DNA of 64,000 nucleotides from REEB95 sp963762425 (lineage in GTDB: Bacteria > Pseudomonadota > Alphaproteobacteria > ATCC43930 > CGMCC-115725), in NCBI GenBank assembly GCA_963762425.1, contig CAVXKY010000023.1, positions 117,420-181,419 of the forward strand. The letters are read 5' to 3'. The notes under the pieces were generated by a model. That model made no database searches. It was not told the DNA's origin and was given only the letters and a program-made list of their open reading frames with translations. Of the stretch, positions 42,807-51,032 are shown piece by piece (the stretch's first letter is position 1; every line of letters begins with the position of its first letter). The translations under genes were made by a program, and so were the position numbers.

Positions 42807-43783
42807 AGTTTGTGATAAGCGCGGTACCACGCGACGAAGCGCGGCAGGCCTTGCTCGATCGAGGTCGCGGGCTTGAAGCCGAAATCGCGCTGCGCCGCCG
42901 CGATGTCGGCATAGGTGGCCGGCAAATCGCCCGGCTGCATCGGCAGGTTCTTGATCCGGGCTTGCTTGCCCAACGCGCGCTCCAGCACAGCGACGAAATG
43001 CATGAGATCCTCGCTGCGGCTGTTGCCGAGATTGTAGATGCGGTAGGGCGGCGCGCCACCCGCGGAAACGGGCGGGCGGGCGAGACAGGCGAGCACGCCC
43101 GCCACCGCGTCGTCGATATAGGTGAAGTCGCGGCTCATCTTGCCGTGATTGTAGAGATTGATCGGCTTGCCCTTGACGATCGCCTCGGCGAACAGCCAGG
43201 CCGCCATGTCCGGCCGCCCCCAGGGACCGTAGACGGTGAAGAAGCGCAAGCCCGTCATCGGCAGGCGGTAGAGATGGGCGTAGCAATAGGACATGAGCTC
43301 GTCCGCCTTCTTGGTCGCGGCATAGAGCGATTGCGGATGATCGACCGGATCGCCTTCCGAAAACGGCAGCTTGAAATTGCCGCCATAGACCGAGGAGGAG
43401 CTGGCGAAGACCAGATGCTTCAGCCCCTTCAGATGCCGGCAGGCTTCGAGCACCTCGAGCTGCGCGACCAAATTGGACGCGACATAGGCGCGGGGATTTT
43501 CGAGCGAATACCGCACCCCCGGCTGCGCCGCCAAATGGACGACCCGGTCGACGCCCTTCGTCTTCTTCAGCAGGGATTCGAGCTTGCCCGTGCCGGCGAG
43601 ATCGAGGCGATGGAAGCGGAAGTGCTTCTCGCCCGCGAGTTCCTTGAGCCGCGCCTTTTTCAGCGCCGGCGAATAGTAATCGCTTAGATTGTCGACGCCG
43701 ATCACGCTTTCCCCGCGCCGCAGCAGCGCGGCCGAGACGTGGAAGCCGATGAAACCGGCGGCGCCGGTGACGAGAACGGTCAT
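42803..43783 (-). CDS. UDP-glucuronate 4-epimerase-like NAD-dependent epimerase
   Basis: A 326-residue SDR epimerase. It has VTGAAGFIGFHVSAALLRRGE, HLAAQPGVRYSLENPRAY, YxxxK in LYAATKKADELMSYCY, and LRFFTVYGPWGRPDMAAWLF, the last block being typical of enzymes making UDP-galacturonate from UDP-glucuronate (LspL/GAE). With Ugd at 35.2 kb the substrate is made in the same region. It is read leftward alone, converging on the acyl-CoA synthetase with a four-base overlap. Confidence 0.9.
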   Translation of the reverse strand: MTVLVTGAAGFIGFHVSAALLRRGESVIGVDNLSDYYSPALKKARLKELAGEKHFRFHRLDLAGTGKLESLLKKTKGVDRVVHLAAQPGVRYSLENPRAYVASNLVAQLEVLEACRHLKGLKHLVFASSSSVYGGNFKLPFSEGDPVDHPQSLYAATKKADELMSYCYAHLYRLPMTGLRFFTVYGPWGRPDMAAWLFAEAIVKGKPINLYNHGKMSRDFTYIDDAVAGVLACLARPPVSAGGAPPYRIYNLGNSRSEDLMHFVAVLERALGKQARIKNLPMQPGDLPATYADIAAAQRDFGFKPATSIEQGLPRFVAWYRAYHKL

Positions 43784-43893
43784 GGGCGGTTGCTATAGCC
43801 GGTCCGGCGGCGGAAATCACCCCTTGCGGCGAACCGTCCCTTGATGGGCAAAATGGCGGCATGGGCCCGGAACGGGTCCCCGAGGGAGAGCCC

Positions 43894-44952
43894 ATGAAAA
43901 GCTATGTCCTGACCGCGTTCGGATCGCCGCTGCAAACGGTCGAGGCGCCGATGCCGGTGCCGCAAGGGACCGAGGTGCTGTTGAAGACGCTGGCATCCGG
44001 GGTGTGCCACAGCGATCTGCATATCTGGGACGGCTATTTCGATCTCGGCGGCGGCAAGCAACAGTTGGTCGCCAATTCCGGCATCGTTCCGCCGATCACC
44101 ATGGGCCACGAGATCGCCGGCGAGGTGGCGGGCATCGGCCCCGAGGCCAAGGGCGTGAAGCCGGGCGAGCGTTACGTGGCCTATCCCTGGATCGGCTGCG
44201 GCGAATGCCCGAACTGCCGGGCTGGCCGCGAGAATATCTGCACCGCCGGCGAACGCACCCTCGGCATCCGCCGCCCCGGCGGCTATGCCGACTACGTGCT
44301 GGTGCCCCATCCACGCTACCTGGCGCCGCTGGGCAAGCTTTCCCCCGCCCAGGCCGCGCCCTATGCCTGCTCGGGCCTGACAGCCTATGCCGCGCTGAAG
44401 CGCGTCGGCGAAGCGGTCTTCCGGACCCAGCCGATCCTCATCCTCGGCGCCGGCGGCCTCGGGCTCACCTGCCTCAAGCTGCTGAAGGCGCTGGGCGGTA
44501 AAGGCGCGGTGGTGTCGGACATCGACCCCAAGAAGCGCGAGGCCGCGCTTGCCGCCGGCGCGCTCGCCGCCATCGACCCCAAGACGGAGAAGCCGGCGCG
44601 CGCCCTGAACGCGGCGGCCAAGGCCCCGATCGCGGCCGCGATCGATTTCGTCGGGGCGGAAAGCACGGCGCGGATCGGCATGGCCGCGATCGCGCGCGGC
44701 GGAAAATACGTCATCGTGGGATTGTTCGGCGGCGAGATCACCCTGGCGCTGCCGTTGATTTCGCTCCGCGCGCTCGCCATCGAAGGGGTGGTGACCGGAA
44801 CGCTGGCCGAGTTCAAGGAACTGATGGCGCTCGTGTCGCAGGGAAAGATCGAGGGCGTGCCGCTCGATGAGCGGCCGCTCGCCGAGGCCAACCAGGCGCT
44901 GATGGATCTGCGCGCCGGCCGCATCGTCGGCCGCGCCGTGCTGAAGCCCTAG
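43894..44952 (+). CDS. zinc-dependent alcohol dehydrogenase
   Basis: A 352-residue medium-chain dehydrogenase. Catalytic zinc ligands are in GVCHSDLHIWDG and TMGHEIAGEV; four structural cysteines are in CGECPNCRAGRENIC. The NAD-binding motif is LILGAGGLGLTCLKLL followed by VVSDIDPKKRE, whose aspartate favours NAD over NADP. The start MKSYVLTAFGSPLQTVE at 43894 has GAGGGAGAG upstream, better than ATG 43861. The substrate alcohol is unknown. Its stop overlaps the end of the convergent SGNH gene by four bases. Confidence 0.92.
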   Translation: MKSYVLTAFGSPLQTVEAPMPVPQGTEVLLKTLASGVCHSDLHIWDGYFDLGGGKQQLVANSGIVPPITMGHEIAGEVAGIGPEAKGVKPGERYVAYPWIGCGECPNCRAGRENICTAGERTLGIRRPGGYADYVLVPHPRYLAPLGKLSPAQAAPYACSGLTAYAALKRVGEAVFRTQPILILGAGGLGLTCLKLLKALGGKGAVVSDIDPKKREAALAAGALAAIDPKTEKPARALNAAAKAPIAAAIDFVGAESTARIGMAAIARGGKYVIVGLFGGEITLALPLISLRALAIEGVVTGTLAEFKELMALVSQGKIEGVPLDERPLAEANQALMDLRAGRIVGRAVLKP

Positions 44953-45758
44953 GCCCTCGGCTTGACCGCGCCGACGATGCTGCGGCCCACCTGGCGGGCG
45001 AGGCAGTCGTAGCTCATATCGGTCATGTGCAGCCGGTCATGCGCCAGCATGATGGCGAGCGGCATGCGCCCTTCTTCCGCCCATTCGCGCATCATGGCGA
45101 AGCGGTGGATGACCGGCACGTCCTCGGTATGCGCCGCCGAGGCGATGGCGCGTTCCATCTCGCGGTAACGCGGATGCTGCAGGATGGCGGGCGCGAATTG
45201 CAGATCCATCAGCACCACGTCGATCCCCGCCGCCTTCATGCGCTCGGTGCCGGTGCGGATCAGTTCCTCCGCGTCGGCCGGATCGATGTCGTGCAGCAGA
45301 TCGTTGGTGCCGACCTGCCAGATGACGAGATCGGGATGAGCGGCGATCACGTCGGTGTTGATCCGCTCGAGCGTCGTGCCCGCGACCTCGCCGCCGACGC
45401 CGCGATTGAGGACGTCGATCTCCATGTTGGGAAAGCGCGAGGCCAGGAGCTTCGCCAGCCGGCTGGGATAGGATTTGTCGGGCCCCGACGCGCCGGTGCC
45501 GTAGGTCGAGGACGAGCCGAAGGCGACGATGGTCAAGGGCCCGCCCTTGGCGAGGCTTTGCGCCACGTGCGGCAGCGGCATGTCCAGCGCCGTGACGTCG
45601 CCGCTGGCGGCGCAATGATCGATATCGGCCTGGGCGTGTCGCCGGCCGGGCGACAGCAGCAGCAGCACCATGGCGATGAGGCCGACCATGGTGATCGCCA
45701 TGATCGAATTCTCGCGCCGCAACTGGGCCGGGCTCGGCGGCTTCAGTTTCTTGTACAT
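44949..45758 (-). CDS. SGNH/GDSL hydrolase with N-terminal membrane anchor
   Basis: A 269-residue protein. One N-terminal helix (MAITMVGLIAMVLLLLSP) anchors it or acts as signal, placing the enzyme in the periplasm. Block I has the nucleophile in VAFGSSSTYGTGA, block III is QVGTNDLLHD, and block V is AHDRLHMTD with the Asp-His pair, so the catalytic set is complete. It should cleave or transfer acyl esters. It follows the second SGNH gene by one base, and opgC lies before that, so the three probably modify one periplasmic or surface glycan. Confidence 0.87.
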   Translation of the reverse strand: MYKKLKPPSPAQLRRENSIMAITMVGLIAMVLLLLSPGRRHAQADIDHCAASGDVTALDMPLPHVAQSLAKGGPLTIVAFGSSSTYGTGASGPDKSYPSRLAKLLASRFPNMEIDVLNRGVGGEVAGTTLERINTDVIAAHPDLVIWQVGTNDLLHDIDPADAEELIRTGTERMKAAGIDVVLMDLQFAPAILQHPRYREMERAIASAAHTEDVPVIHRFAMMREWAEEGRMPLAIMLAHDRLHMTDMSYDCLARQVGRSIVGAVKPRA

Positions 45759-45759
45759 G

Positions 45760-46524
45760 CTAGCGGGCGGCGTAATCGATCGCGTCCGCCATCCTTTCTC
45801 CCAAGCACCGGTAAATCTCTTCGGCCAATCCCGCCTGCTTGCCTTTCGGCACGTTGACCAGGTCGAAGCTGCCCTGATCGCTCCAGTAACGCATGATATC
45901 ATAACGGCGGAAGACGTAGATTTCTTCCAGCTCCGCGATTTGCCGCATGGTCTCGATATAGGGCGAGAAGTCGATGATCGAGCTCGTGCGCGGGTTGTAT
46001 TGCATGTCGACCAGCATGATCTCGGCCTTGTGCTGACGCAGCAAGGATGCGCCGGACTGGATGGCGTCGGCGAAATCCGCGACCTCGATGCCGCGCACGG
46101 CATCGACCGTCCCGGTTTCCCAGATGACGAGATTGGGATCGTGGGGAAGCACGTCCTCGGCGAAGCGGGCGACCATGTCCTCGGCGCTCTGGCGCGGTAT
46201 GCCCTTGTTGATGACCGTAATCGGCACGCCCGGATGGCGGCGGCGGAGCGCCTCTTCGAGGCGATGGGGATAGGCATTGGCCTCGCCCTCGCCGGCGGCG
46301 GTGCCGGCGGTCGAGGCGCCGCCGATGACGACGATGGTCACCGGCAGCTTGGCGCGGAAGCGGTGGGCCAGGACGGGGAACCGCGGATCGTCCACGATCA
46401 AATCCTGCGGCGCCGAACACGCGGCGGGCGCCGGTTCGGGCGCCGCTTCCTGGGAAAGCACGCGGCCGCCCGGCGCGAGCGCCGCGAGCAGGATCAGTGC
46501 GATCAGGGCGGGATATCGGGTCAT
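45760..46524 (-). CDS. SGNH-fold secreted protein lacking the catalytic histidine block
   Basis: A 254-residue protein with signal peptide (MTRYPALIALILLAALAPGG). Block I is VVIGGASTAGTAAG with the serine kept and block III reads WETGTVDAVRG instead of GxND. The C-terminal DxxH motif is missing (YWSDQGSFDLVNVPKGKQAG). It is likely non-catalytic or differently catalytic, perhaps a binding partner of the complete SGNH enzyme encoded one base downstream. Its ATG overlaps the opgC stop as ATGA, so coupling within the operon is tight. Confidence 0.82.
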   Translation of the reverse strand: MTRYPALIALILLAALAPGGRVLSQEAAPEPAPAACSAPQDLIVDDPRFPVLAHRFRAKLPVTIVVIGGASTAGTAAGEGEANAYPHRLEEALRRRHPGVPITVINKGIPRQSAEDMVARFAEDVLPHDPNLVIWETGTVDAVRGIEVADFADAIQSGASLLRQHKAEIMLVDMQYNPRTSSIIDFSPYIETMRQIAELEEIYVFRRYDIMRYWSDQGSFDLVNVPKGKQAGLAEEIYRCLGERMADAIDYAAR

Positions 46525-47720
46525 CGCGGCAACTCCGAAGATGCCGCGTGCATGGCGGCATGGCGCGGGCGCCGCCCCGGCCGCGAGCCCGGCGGCCGGC
46601 GCGACGCGGTCTTGTACCACTCGAGCAGGAAAGCGATGGCGATCATCATCCCCATGCCGACCAGGTTGACGGCGAATTGCATGGGGATGCCGCTGTAAAA
46701 TTCGGCCAGGAGGAAGTGGCCGAGCACCGAGAGCACGATGCCGACGCAGAAGATATAAAGCGAGTGCTGGCCGCACAGGATCACCGGCCATGCCCAGCTC
46801 TTGTGCAGAAAGGCGCTGGTGGGCTTGACGAAGGCGATCGTCGTTACCGCGATGGCGAGGAAATCGATGAGCCGCAACGGCGCGAGATTGGTCTTGTCGA
46901 TGGTGTGGTTATAGAGCTGTTTCGCCAAGAAGGGCGGGAACGGATCGTAGAACCAGTGAATCGTCCAGGTGATGTTGATCACCGCGACCAGCGCGGTGAT
47001 GCCGATCGCGAGCGGCTTGATCCACCACCACGTCGGAAAGGGCCAGCTTCCATTGACGCGCGAATAGCCCGCGGTGGCGCCGATGACGAACAGGAACTGC
47101 CAGGCCAGCGGATTGAAGAACCAGGATTGGTGTTCGGGCAGGGTCTCGGGCGCCCAGCCGCGCAGCAGCACCGCGCCGTAGAGCAGGCCGGAAAGCGCGA
47201 TCGGCAGCAGCGGATTGCGCCTCAAGAGCAGCAGCACAATGGGGAAACCCGCCAGCAGCACGATGTAGAGCGGCAGGATGTCGAGGAAGGTGGGCTGGAA
47301 CACCAGCAGCAGGGCGCGGATGATCGCGAGATGGGGCGTCTCGAGGAAATCGCCGACGCCCATCTCGTCGGCGTACATCGGGTTGCGCACGGCGAAGATG
47401 GTATAGGACACCTCGGCGGTGAAGATGACGAACAGGAAGATGTGCGCGACGTAGAGCTGCCAGACGCGGCGGTAGACCTGCGCCGTGGCGTAGAGCCCGC
47501 CATGCTCCACGAAGCTCCGGCCGTAGACCAGCGCGGCGGTGAAGCCGGAGATGAAGATGAACACTTCGGCGGCGTCGGAAAAGGCGAAGGCCCGGAAGGT
47601 GAAATAGGAGAGCATGTTCTCCGGGATGTGATCGATGAAGATGAAGAACAGCGACAAGCCGCGGAAGAAATCGAGGCGCAGGTCGCGCACGCCCCACGCC
47701 ATCCCCCCGGCCGCGTTCAT
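46521..47720 (-). CDS. opgC: OpgC-family membrane acyltransferase
   Basis: A membrane protein of about 399 residues of the OpgC family, which adds succinyl groups to osmoregulated periplasmic glucans. Blocks: RDLRLDFFRGLSLFFIFIDHIPEN with the catalytic-region histidine, FAFSDAAEVFIFISGFTAALVYG and VGDFLETPHLAIIRALLL. About ten membrane helices. I chose ATG 47720 (MNAAGGMAWG); an upstream frame reaches 47828 and a GTG near 47744 is also possible. Two SGNH genes follow in the same operon. No opgG/opgH or ndvB lies beside it, but the GH-GT2 fusion and exporter at 26.7-31.1 kb could provide the glucan. Confidence 0.88.
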   Translation of the reverse strand: MNAAGGMAWGVRDLRLDFFRGLSLFFIFIDHIPENMLSYFTFRAFAFSDAAEVFIFISGFTAALVYGRSFVEHGGLYATAQVYRRVWQLYVAHIFLFVIFTAEVSYTIFAVRNPMYADEMGVGDFLETPHLAIIRALLLVFQPTFLDILPLYIVLLAGFPIVLLLLRRNPLLPIALSGLLYGAVLLRGWAPETLPEHQSWFFNPLAWQFLFVIGATAGYSRVNGSWPFPTWWWIKPLAIGITALVAVINITWTIHWFYDPFPPFLAKQLYNHTIDKTNLAPLRLIDFLAIAVTTIAFVKPTSAFLHKSWAWPVILCGQHSLYIFCVGIVLSVLGHFLLAEFYSGIPMQFAVNLVGMGMMIAIAFLLEWYKTASRRPPGSRPGRRPRHAAMHAASSELPR

Positions 47721-47846
47721 GGATCGCTTCTGCACCGCCCCGCTCACGCCCCGATCATAGCCGCGCCCGCCTTTTAGCCCAAGCCCCGGGCCTGGACGGC
47801 GCCGGGGCTGGGACAGCCGAATGCCCAAATATCAGGCGGTTCGGAT

Positions 47847-48707
47847 TTAGATGGCGTCGAGCTGCCAGGCGATGTCGTTGGAGATGTTCCAGAGATAGCC
47901 GATATCGGCCGTGCCGACGAGCGCGTATTCATGCCCGTGATGGCGCCAATAGAGCAGGTTCAAATCGCCGCGGCGGTCGAAGGTGGGCGCGAGGTCGGGC
48001 TTGGACGACGAGGCCACGACCACGGTCAAGGGTCCGAGCGCCTGGTTGTCGGTGGTGTAGAACAGCTGAGTCGCGGGCTGGCCCTCGACCACCAGGAAAC
48101 GCGCGCCCTGGAAGGCCAATCCCCAGGGCTTCAGATCGGGCAGGCGGAAATCGGACGGCAGCTGCCCGGCCTTGCGCAGGGCATCGGTATTGCCGTCGGC
48201 CGGCACGTCCATGAGCTGGCGGTCGTCCGGCCCGGCGTTGATGAAGAGCTTGTGATAGCCCGCGATGTTATCGAGCCAGTTGGCGGCGGTGAGATTGCCG
48301 TTGAGCGCGGCCTGTTGCGCCGCCAGCGTGACGCCCTGCTGGCTGGCGACGAAATATCCCAAACCCGCTCCGAGCACGATGCCGGCCAGCGAGGCCGCGG
48401 CCGGCGCGCCGATCCACCAGGCCCGCTCGCCCATCATGTCGCGCCAGCGTCCGAGCTGCGCCACCACGCGGCGAATCAGGGCGTCGGATTCCTTGGCGCG
48501 CGCGGCGGCGATCAGGCGCTCGGGCACGGGCTCGCGCAGCACCGCGTCATAGGCGGCGCGAATCAGCCGCGTGCTGTCGTTGAGGCGCTGGGCCCGGGCG
48601 CGCAAAGCGTCGTCCTCGGCCAGCGCCTGGGCCACGGCCAAGCGCTCGGCTCCGGCCAACTCACCGTCGAGATAGGCAATCAACGTCTCGTCACTCGGTC
48701 CTTGCAT
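47847..48707 (-). CDS. membrane anti-sigma factor
   Basis: A 286-residue protein. The N-terminal 80 residues (LIAYLDGELAGAERLAVAQAL) match the cytoplasmic sigma-binding part of anti-sigma factors that lack the zinc HxxxCxxC motif. One membrane helix (AASLAGIVLGAGLGYFVAS) lies near residue 125. The periplasmic part contains VVEGQPATQLFYTTDNQ and LNLLYWRHHGHEYALVG, a region seen in anti-sigma factors of ECF systems. The start at 48707 follows GGGGGAG and lies inside the end of the sigma gene, a 17-base overlap. It should hold the sigma factor at the membrane until a signal arrives. Confidence 0.88.
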   Translation of the reverse strand: MQGPSDETLIAYLDGELAGAERLAVAQALAEDDALRARAQRLNDSTRLIRAAYDAVLREPVPERLIAAARAKESDALIRRVVAQLGRWRDMMGERAWWIGAPAAASLAGIVLGAGLGYFVASQQGVTLAAQQAALNGNLTAANWLDNIAGYHKLFINAGPDDRQLMDVPADGNTDALRKAGQLPSDFRLPDLKPWGLAFQGARFLVVEGQPATQLFYTTDNQALGPLTVVVASSSKPDLAPTFDRRGDLNLLYWRHHGHEYALVGTADIGYLWNISNDIAWQLDAI

Positions 48708-49218
48708 CGTCCGAACTCCCCCGGAGAGCATCACCGGATTCCAGTTTCACCAGCAACGCGAGCCGCGCCCGCGCCAACCGGCTCATGATGGTGCCCACCG
48801 GCACCTCGGCGACATCCGCCGCCTCCTTGTAACTCAGCCCTTCCACCGTCACGAGCAGCAATGCCACGCGCTGCTCGGCCGGCAGAGTATTCATCGCCGC
48901 CTGCACCTCGTGCAACGCCAAGCGAGCCTCGACTCGGCGAACCGATTCGTCCGAGCCCACATTGAGCGCCGCGTCCTCGTTCTCCGTCCTCCGGGAGTCC
49001 CGCGCGCGCAACTGGTCGATCCAGACCGTCTGCACGATGCGAAACATCCAACTGTCGAAGCGCGTTCCCGCCTGGAACTGGTGCGTACGGGCAAGCGCCC
49101 GTTCGCACGCCGCCTGGACGAGATCGTCCGCTTCGACGGCGGAGCCGGTCAGGCCACGGGCGAAACGCCGAAGCCGGGGCAGGACCGCGACGAGTTGGTC
49201 GTTGAAAGACGCACTCAC
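48691..49218 (-). CDS. ECF-type RNA polymerase sigma factor
   Basis: A 175-residue sigma-70 family factor with only regions 2 and 4. Region 2: LRRFARGLTGSAVEADDLVQAACERALAR and FDSWMFRIVQTVWIDQLRAR. Region 4: MNTLPAEQRVALLLVTVEGLSYKEAADVAEVPVGTIMSRLARAR. The likely start is GTG 49218, directly after a GGGGGATGGGG stretch; an ATG at 49272 would add 18 residues. It is followed by its anti-sigma gene in the same transcript, and a GGAAT-N16-CGTT promoter 53 bases upstream suggests that it transcribes its own operon. Confidence 0.92.
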   Translation of the reverse strand: MSASFNDQLVAVLPRLRRFARGLTGSAVEADDLVQAACERALARTHQFQAGTRFDSWMFRIVQTVWIDQLRARDSRRTENEDAALNVGSDESVRRVEARLALHEVQAAMNTLPAEQRVALLLVTVEGLSYKEAADVAEVPVGTIMSRLARARLALLVKLESGDALRGSSDDARTE

Positions 49219-49575
49219 CGCCCCATCCCCCGGCGGGGCTGGGCCGTCCGAACAAGCCTGACATCGATACAACGGCTGGCGATGGGGATTATTCCTTTGG
49301 CAGAACAGTATCTTAACCGCGAGTATGGGGCCTGAGAAGGCGGAATGCTCCAGCCCTGGTGTCTTGCATACCAGCTTTGAGGATCGTGTCGCAGTTTGAC
49401 GATCGATATTGATTTAGATCAATCAATCTCGATCAGAGGCGCGGTAGAAGGTCCAGCGAAATTCGAACTGGGACATGATCGACTTGAGTAACACGGAAGG
49501 TTTCGGCATTGTGTCGCCCGGTTCGCGGAAAATAGCGCGCTTCAAGCGCGGAGACATCGGGGGCTTTCGGATTTC
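49219..49575. other. intergenic region between the sigma operon and pntAA
   Basis: This 357-base gap contains the ECF-type promoter at 49271-49295 for the leftward operon. The stretch 49395-49440 is AT-rich and has short repeats of ATCAAT/TGATTT type that may mark the rightward pnt promoter. No small gene was found. Confidence 0.5.
49271..49295 (-). promoter_or_regulatory. ECF sigma-type promoter of the sigma/anti-sigma operon
   Basis: On the minus strand GGAAT (49291-49295) is followed after exactly 16 bases by CGTT (49271-49274). This matches the alphaproteobacterial ECF consensus GGAA(C/T)-N16/17-CGTT. It lies 53 bases before the GTG start, at a normal distance for a promoter. Confidence 0.6.
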
Positions 49576-50706
49576 ATGAAAATCGGCATTCCGAAAGAAC
49601 GCCGGCCCGAAGAGCGTCGGGTCGCGGCCTCTCCCGACACGGCCAAGAAGCTCAAGGCCATGGGCCATGACATCCTGGTCGAGAAAGGCGCCGGAACGGG
49701 GGCGGCCTTCACCGACGAGGCCTATGCCGCCGCGGGCGCGACGATGGTCGACGCGGCTTCGGCCTTGGCGGCCGAGATCGTGCTCAAGGTGCAGGCGCCC
49801 TTGCCCGACGAGGTCGGCAAGATGAAATCGGGCGCGGTGCTGGTCGGCATGCTCCAGCCGTTGCAGAACAAGGATCAGGTCGCTTCCTATGCCAAGGCGG
49901 GGCTCACATCCTTCGCCATGGAGCTGGTGCCGCGCATCACCCGCGCCCAGGCGATGGACGTGCTGTCCTCGCAGGCCAATCTCGCCGGCTACAAGGCCGT
50001 GCTCGACGCCGCCGATGTATTCGGCCGCGCCATGCCGATGATGATGACCGCCGCCGGCACGATTGCGCCGGCGCGCGTGCTGGTGATGGGAGCGGGCGTC
50101 GCCGGCCTCCAGGCGATCGCCACCGCGCGGCGTTTGGGCGCGATCGTCTCCGCCACCGATGTCCGTTTCGCCGCCAAGGAACAGGTCGAAAGCCTGGGCG
50201 CCTCCTTCCTCGCGGTCGATCTCGAGGCGATGAAGGCGATGGAGACGGCGGGCGGCTACGCCAAGGAGGCGAGCGCGGATTTCGCCAAGCGCCAGCGCGA
50301 GCACGTGACCGAGGCCTTGAAGAAGATCGACATCGTCATCTGCACCGCGCTCATCCCCGGGCGCAAGGCGCCGGTGCTGATCACCAAGGAGATGGTGGCG
50401 GTGATGCGTGCGGGCTCGGTGATCGTCGATCTGGCGGTGGAACAAGGCGGCAATGCCGAAGGCAGCAAGCCGGGCGAGACCGTGACCACGCCCAACGGCG
50501 TCGTCATCATCGGCCATTTGAACATGCCGTCGCGCATCGCGGTCGACGCCAGCGCGCTCTATGCCCGCAACCTGCTGTCCTTCCTGGGATTGATCCTGAC
50601 CAAGGAAAAGACGCTCAAGATCGACGAAGCCGACGAGATCGTGAAGGCGAGCCTGCTGACGCGCGACGGCAAGATCGTCCATCCGCAACTGGCGGGAGGC
50701 ACCTGA
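49576..50706 (+). CDS. pntAA: NAD(P) transhydrogenase alpha subunit, part 1
   Basis: The 376-residue soluble NAD(H)-binding domain of proton-translocating transhydrogenase, which makes NADPH from NADH using the proton gradient. It starts MKIGIPKERRPEERRVAASPDTAKK. The NAD site is VLVMGAGVAGLQAIATARRLGAIVSATDVR, and the RQD-loop region FFK-like and VIVDLAVEQGGNAEGSKPGE follow. In alphaproteobacteria PntA is split in two. The stop overlaps the pntAB start as TGATG. Confidence 0.96.
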   Translation: MKIGIPKERRPEERRVAASPDTAKKLKAMGHDILVEKGAGTGAAFTDEAYAAAGATMVDAASALAAEIVLKVQAPLPDEVGKMKSGAVLVGMLQPLQNKDQVASYAKAGLTSFAMELVPRITRAQAMDVLSSQANLAGYKAVLDAADVFGRAMPMMMTAAGTIAPARVLVMGAGVAGLQAIATARRLGAIVSATDVRFAAKEQVESLGASFLAVDLEAMKAMETAGGYAKEASADFAKRQREHVTEALKKIDIVICTALIPGRKAPVLITKEMVAVMRAGSVIVDLAVEQGGNAEGSKPGETVTTPNGVVIIGHLNMPSRIAVDASALYARNLLSFLGLILTKEKTLKIDEADEIVKASLLTRDGKIVHPQLAGGT

Positions 50707-51032
50707 TGGGCGAGCATGCCGACGTCTTCGTCTTCTTCCTCACCGTCTTCGTGCTGGCGGTGTTCGTGGGCTATTACGTGGTGTGGCGGGTGACGCCCGC
50801 CCTCCATTCGCCGCTGATGAGCGTCACCAACGCGGTGTCCTCGGTCATCATCGTCGGCGCGCTGATCGCCGCCGGGCCGGCCGGGCTGAGCTTCTCCAAG
50901 ATCATGGGCCTGGCCGCGGTGGCGCTGGCCTCGGTCAACATCTTCGGCGGCTTCATCGTGACGCAGCGCATGTTGCAGATGTTCAAGAAAAAGGCGCCCA
51001 AAGAGACCGCCAAGGAGCCGGCCAAGAAATGA
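50706..51032 (+). CDS. pntAB: NAD(P) transhydrogenase alpha subunit, part 2 (membrane)
   Basis: A 108-residue membrane subunit with three to four helices (VFVFFLTVFVLAVFVGYYVVW, PLMSVTNAVSSVIIVGALI, FGGFIVTQRMLQMFKKK). HSPLMSVTNAVSS is the conserved stretch next to the proton path. The tail is lysine-rich. Its stop overlaps the pntB start as ATGA, so all three pnt genes are translationally coupled. Confidence 0.95.
   Translation: MGEHADVFVFFLTVFVLAVFVGYYVVWRVTPALHSPLMSVTNAVSSVIIVGALIAAGPAGLSFSKIMGLAAVALASVNIFGGFIVTQRMLQMFKKKAPKETAKEPAKK

Noticed and set aside
40959..43895. A 978-residue leftward open frame
   Set aside because: Shadow of the acyl-CoA synthetase and an out-of-phase reading of the epimerase gene.
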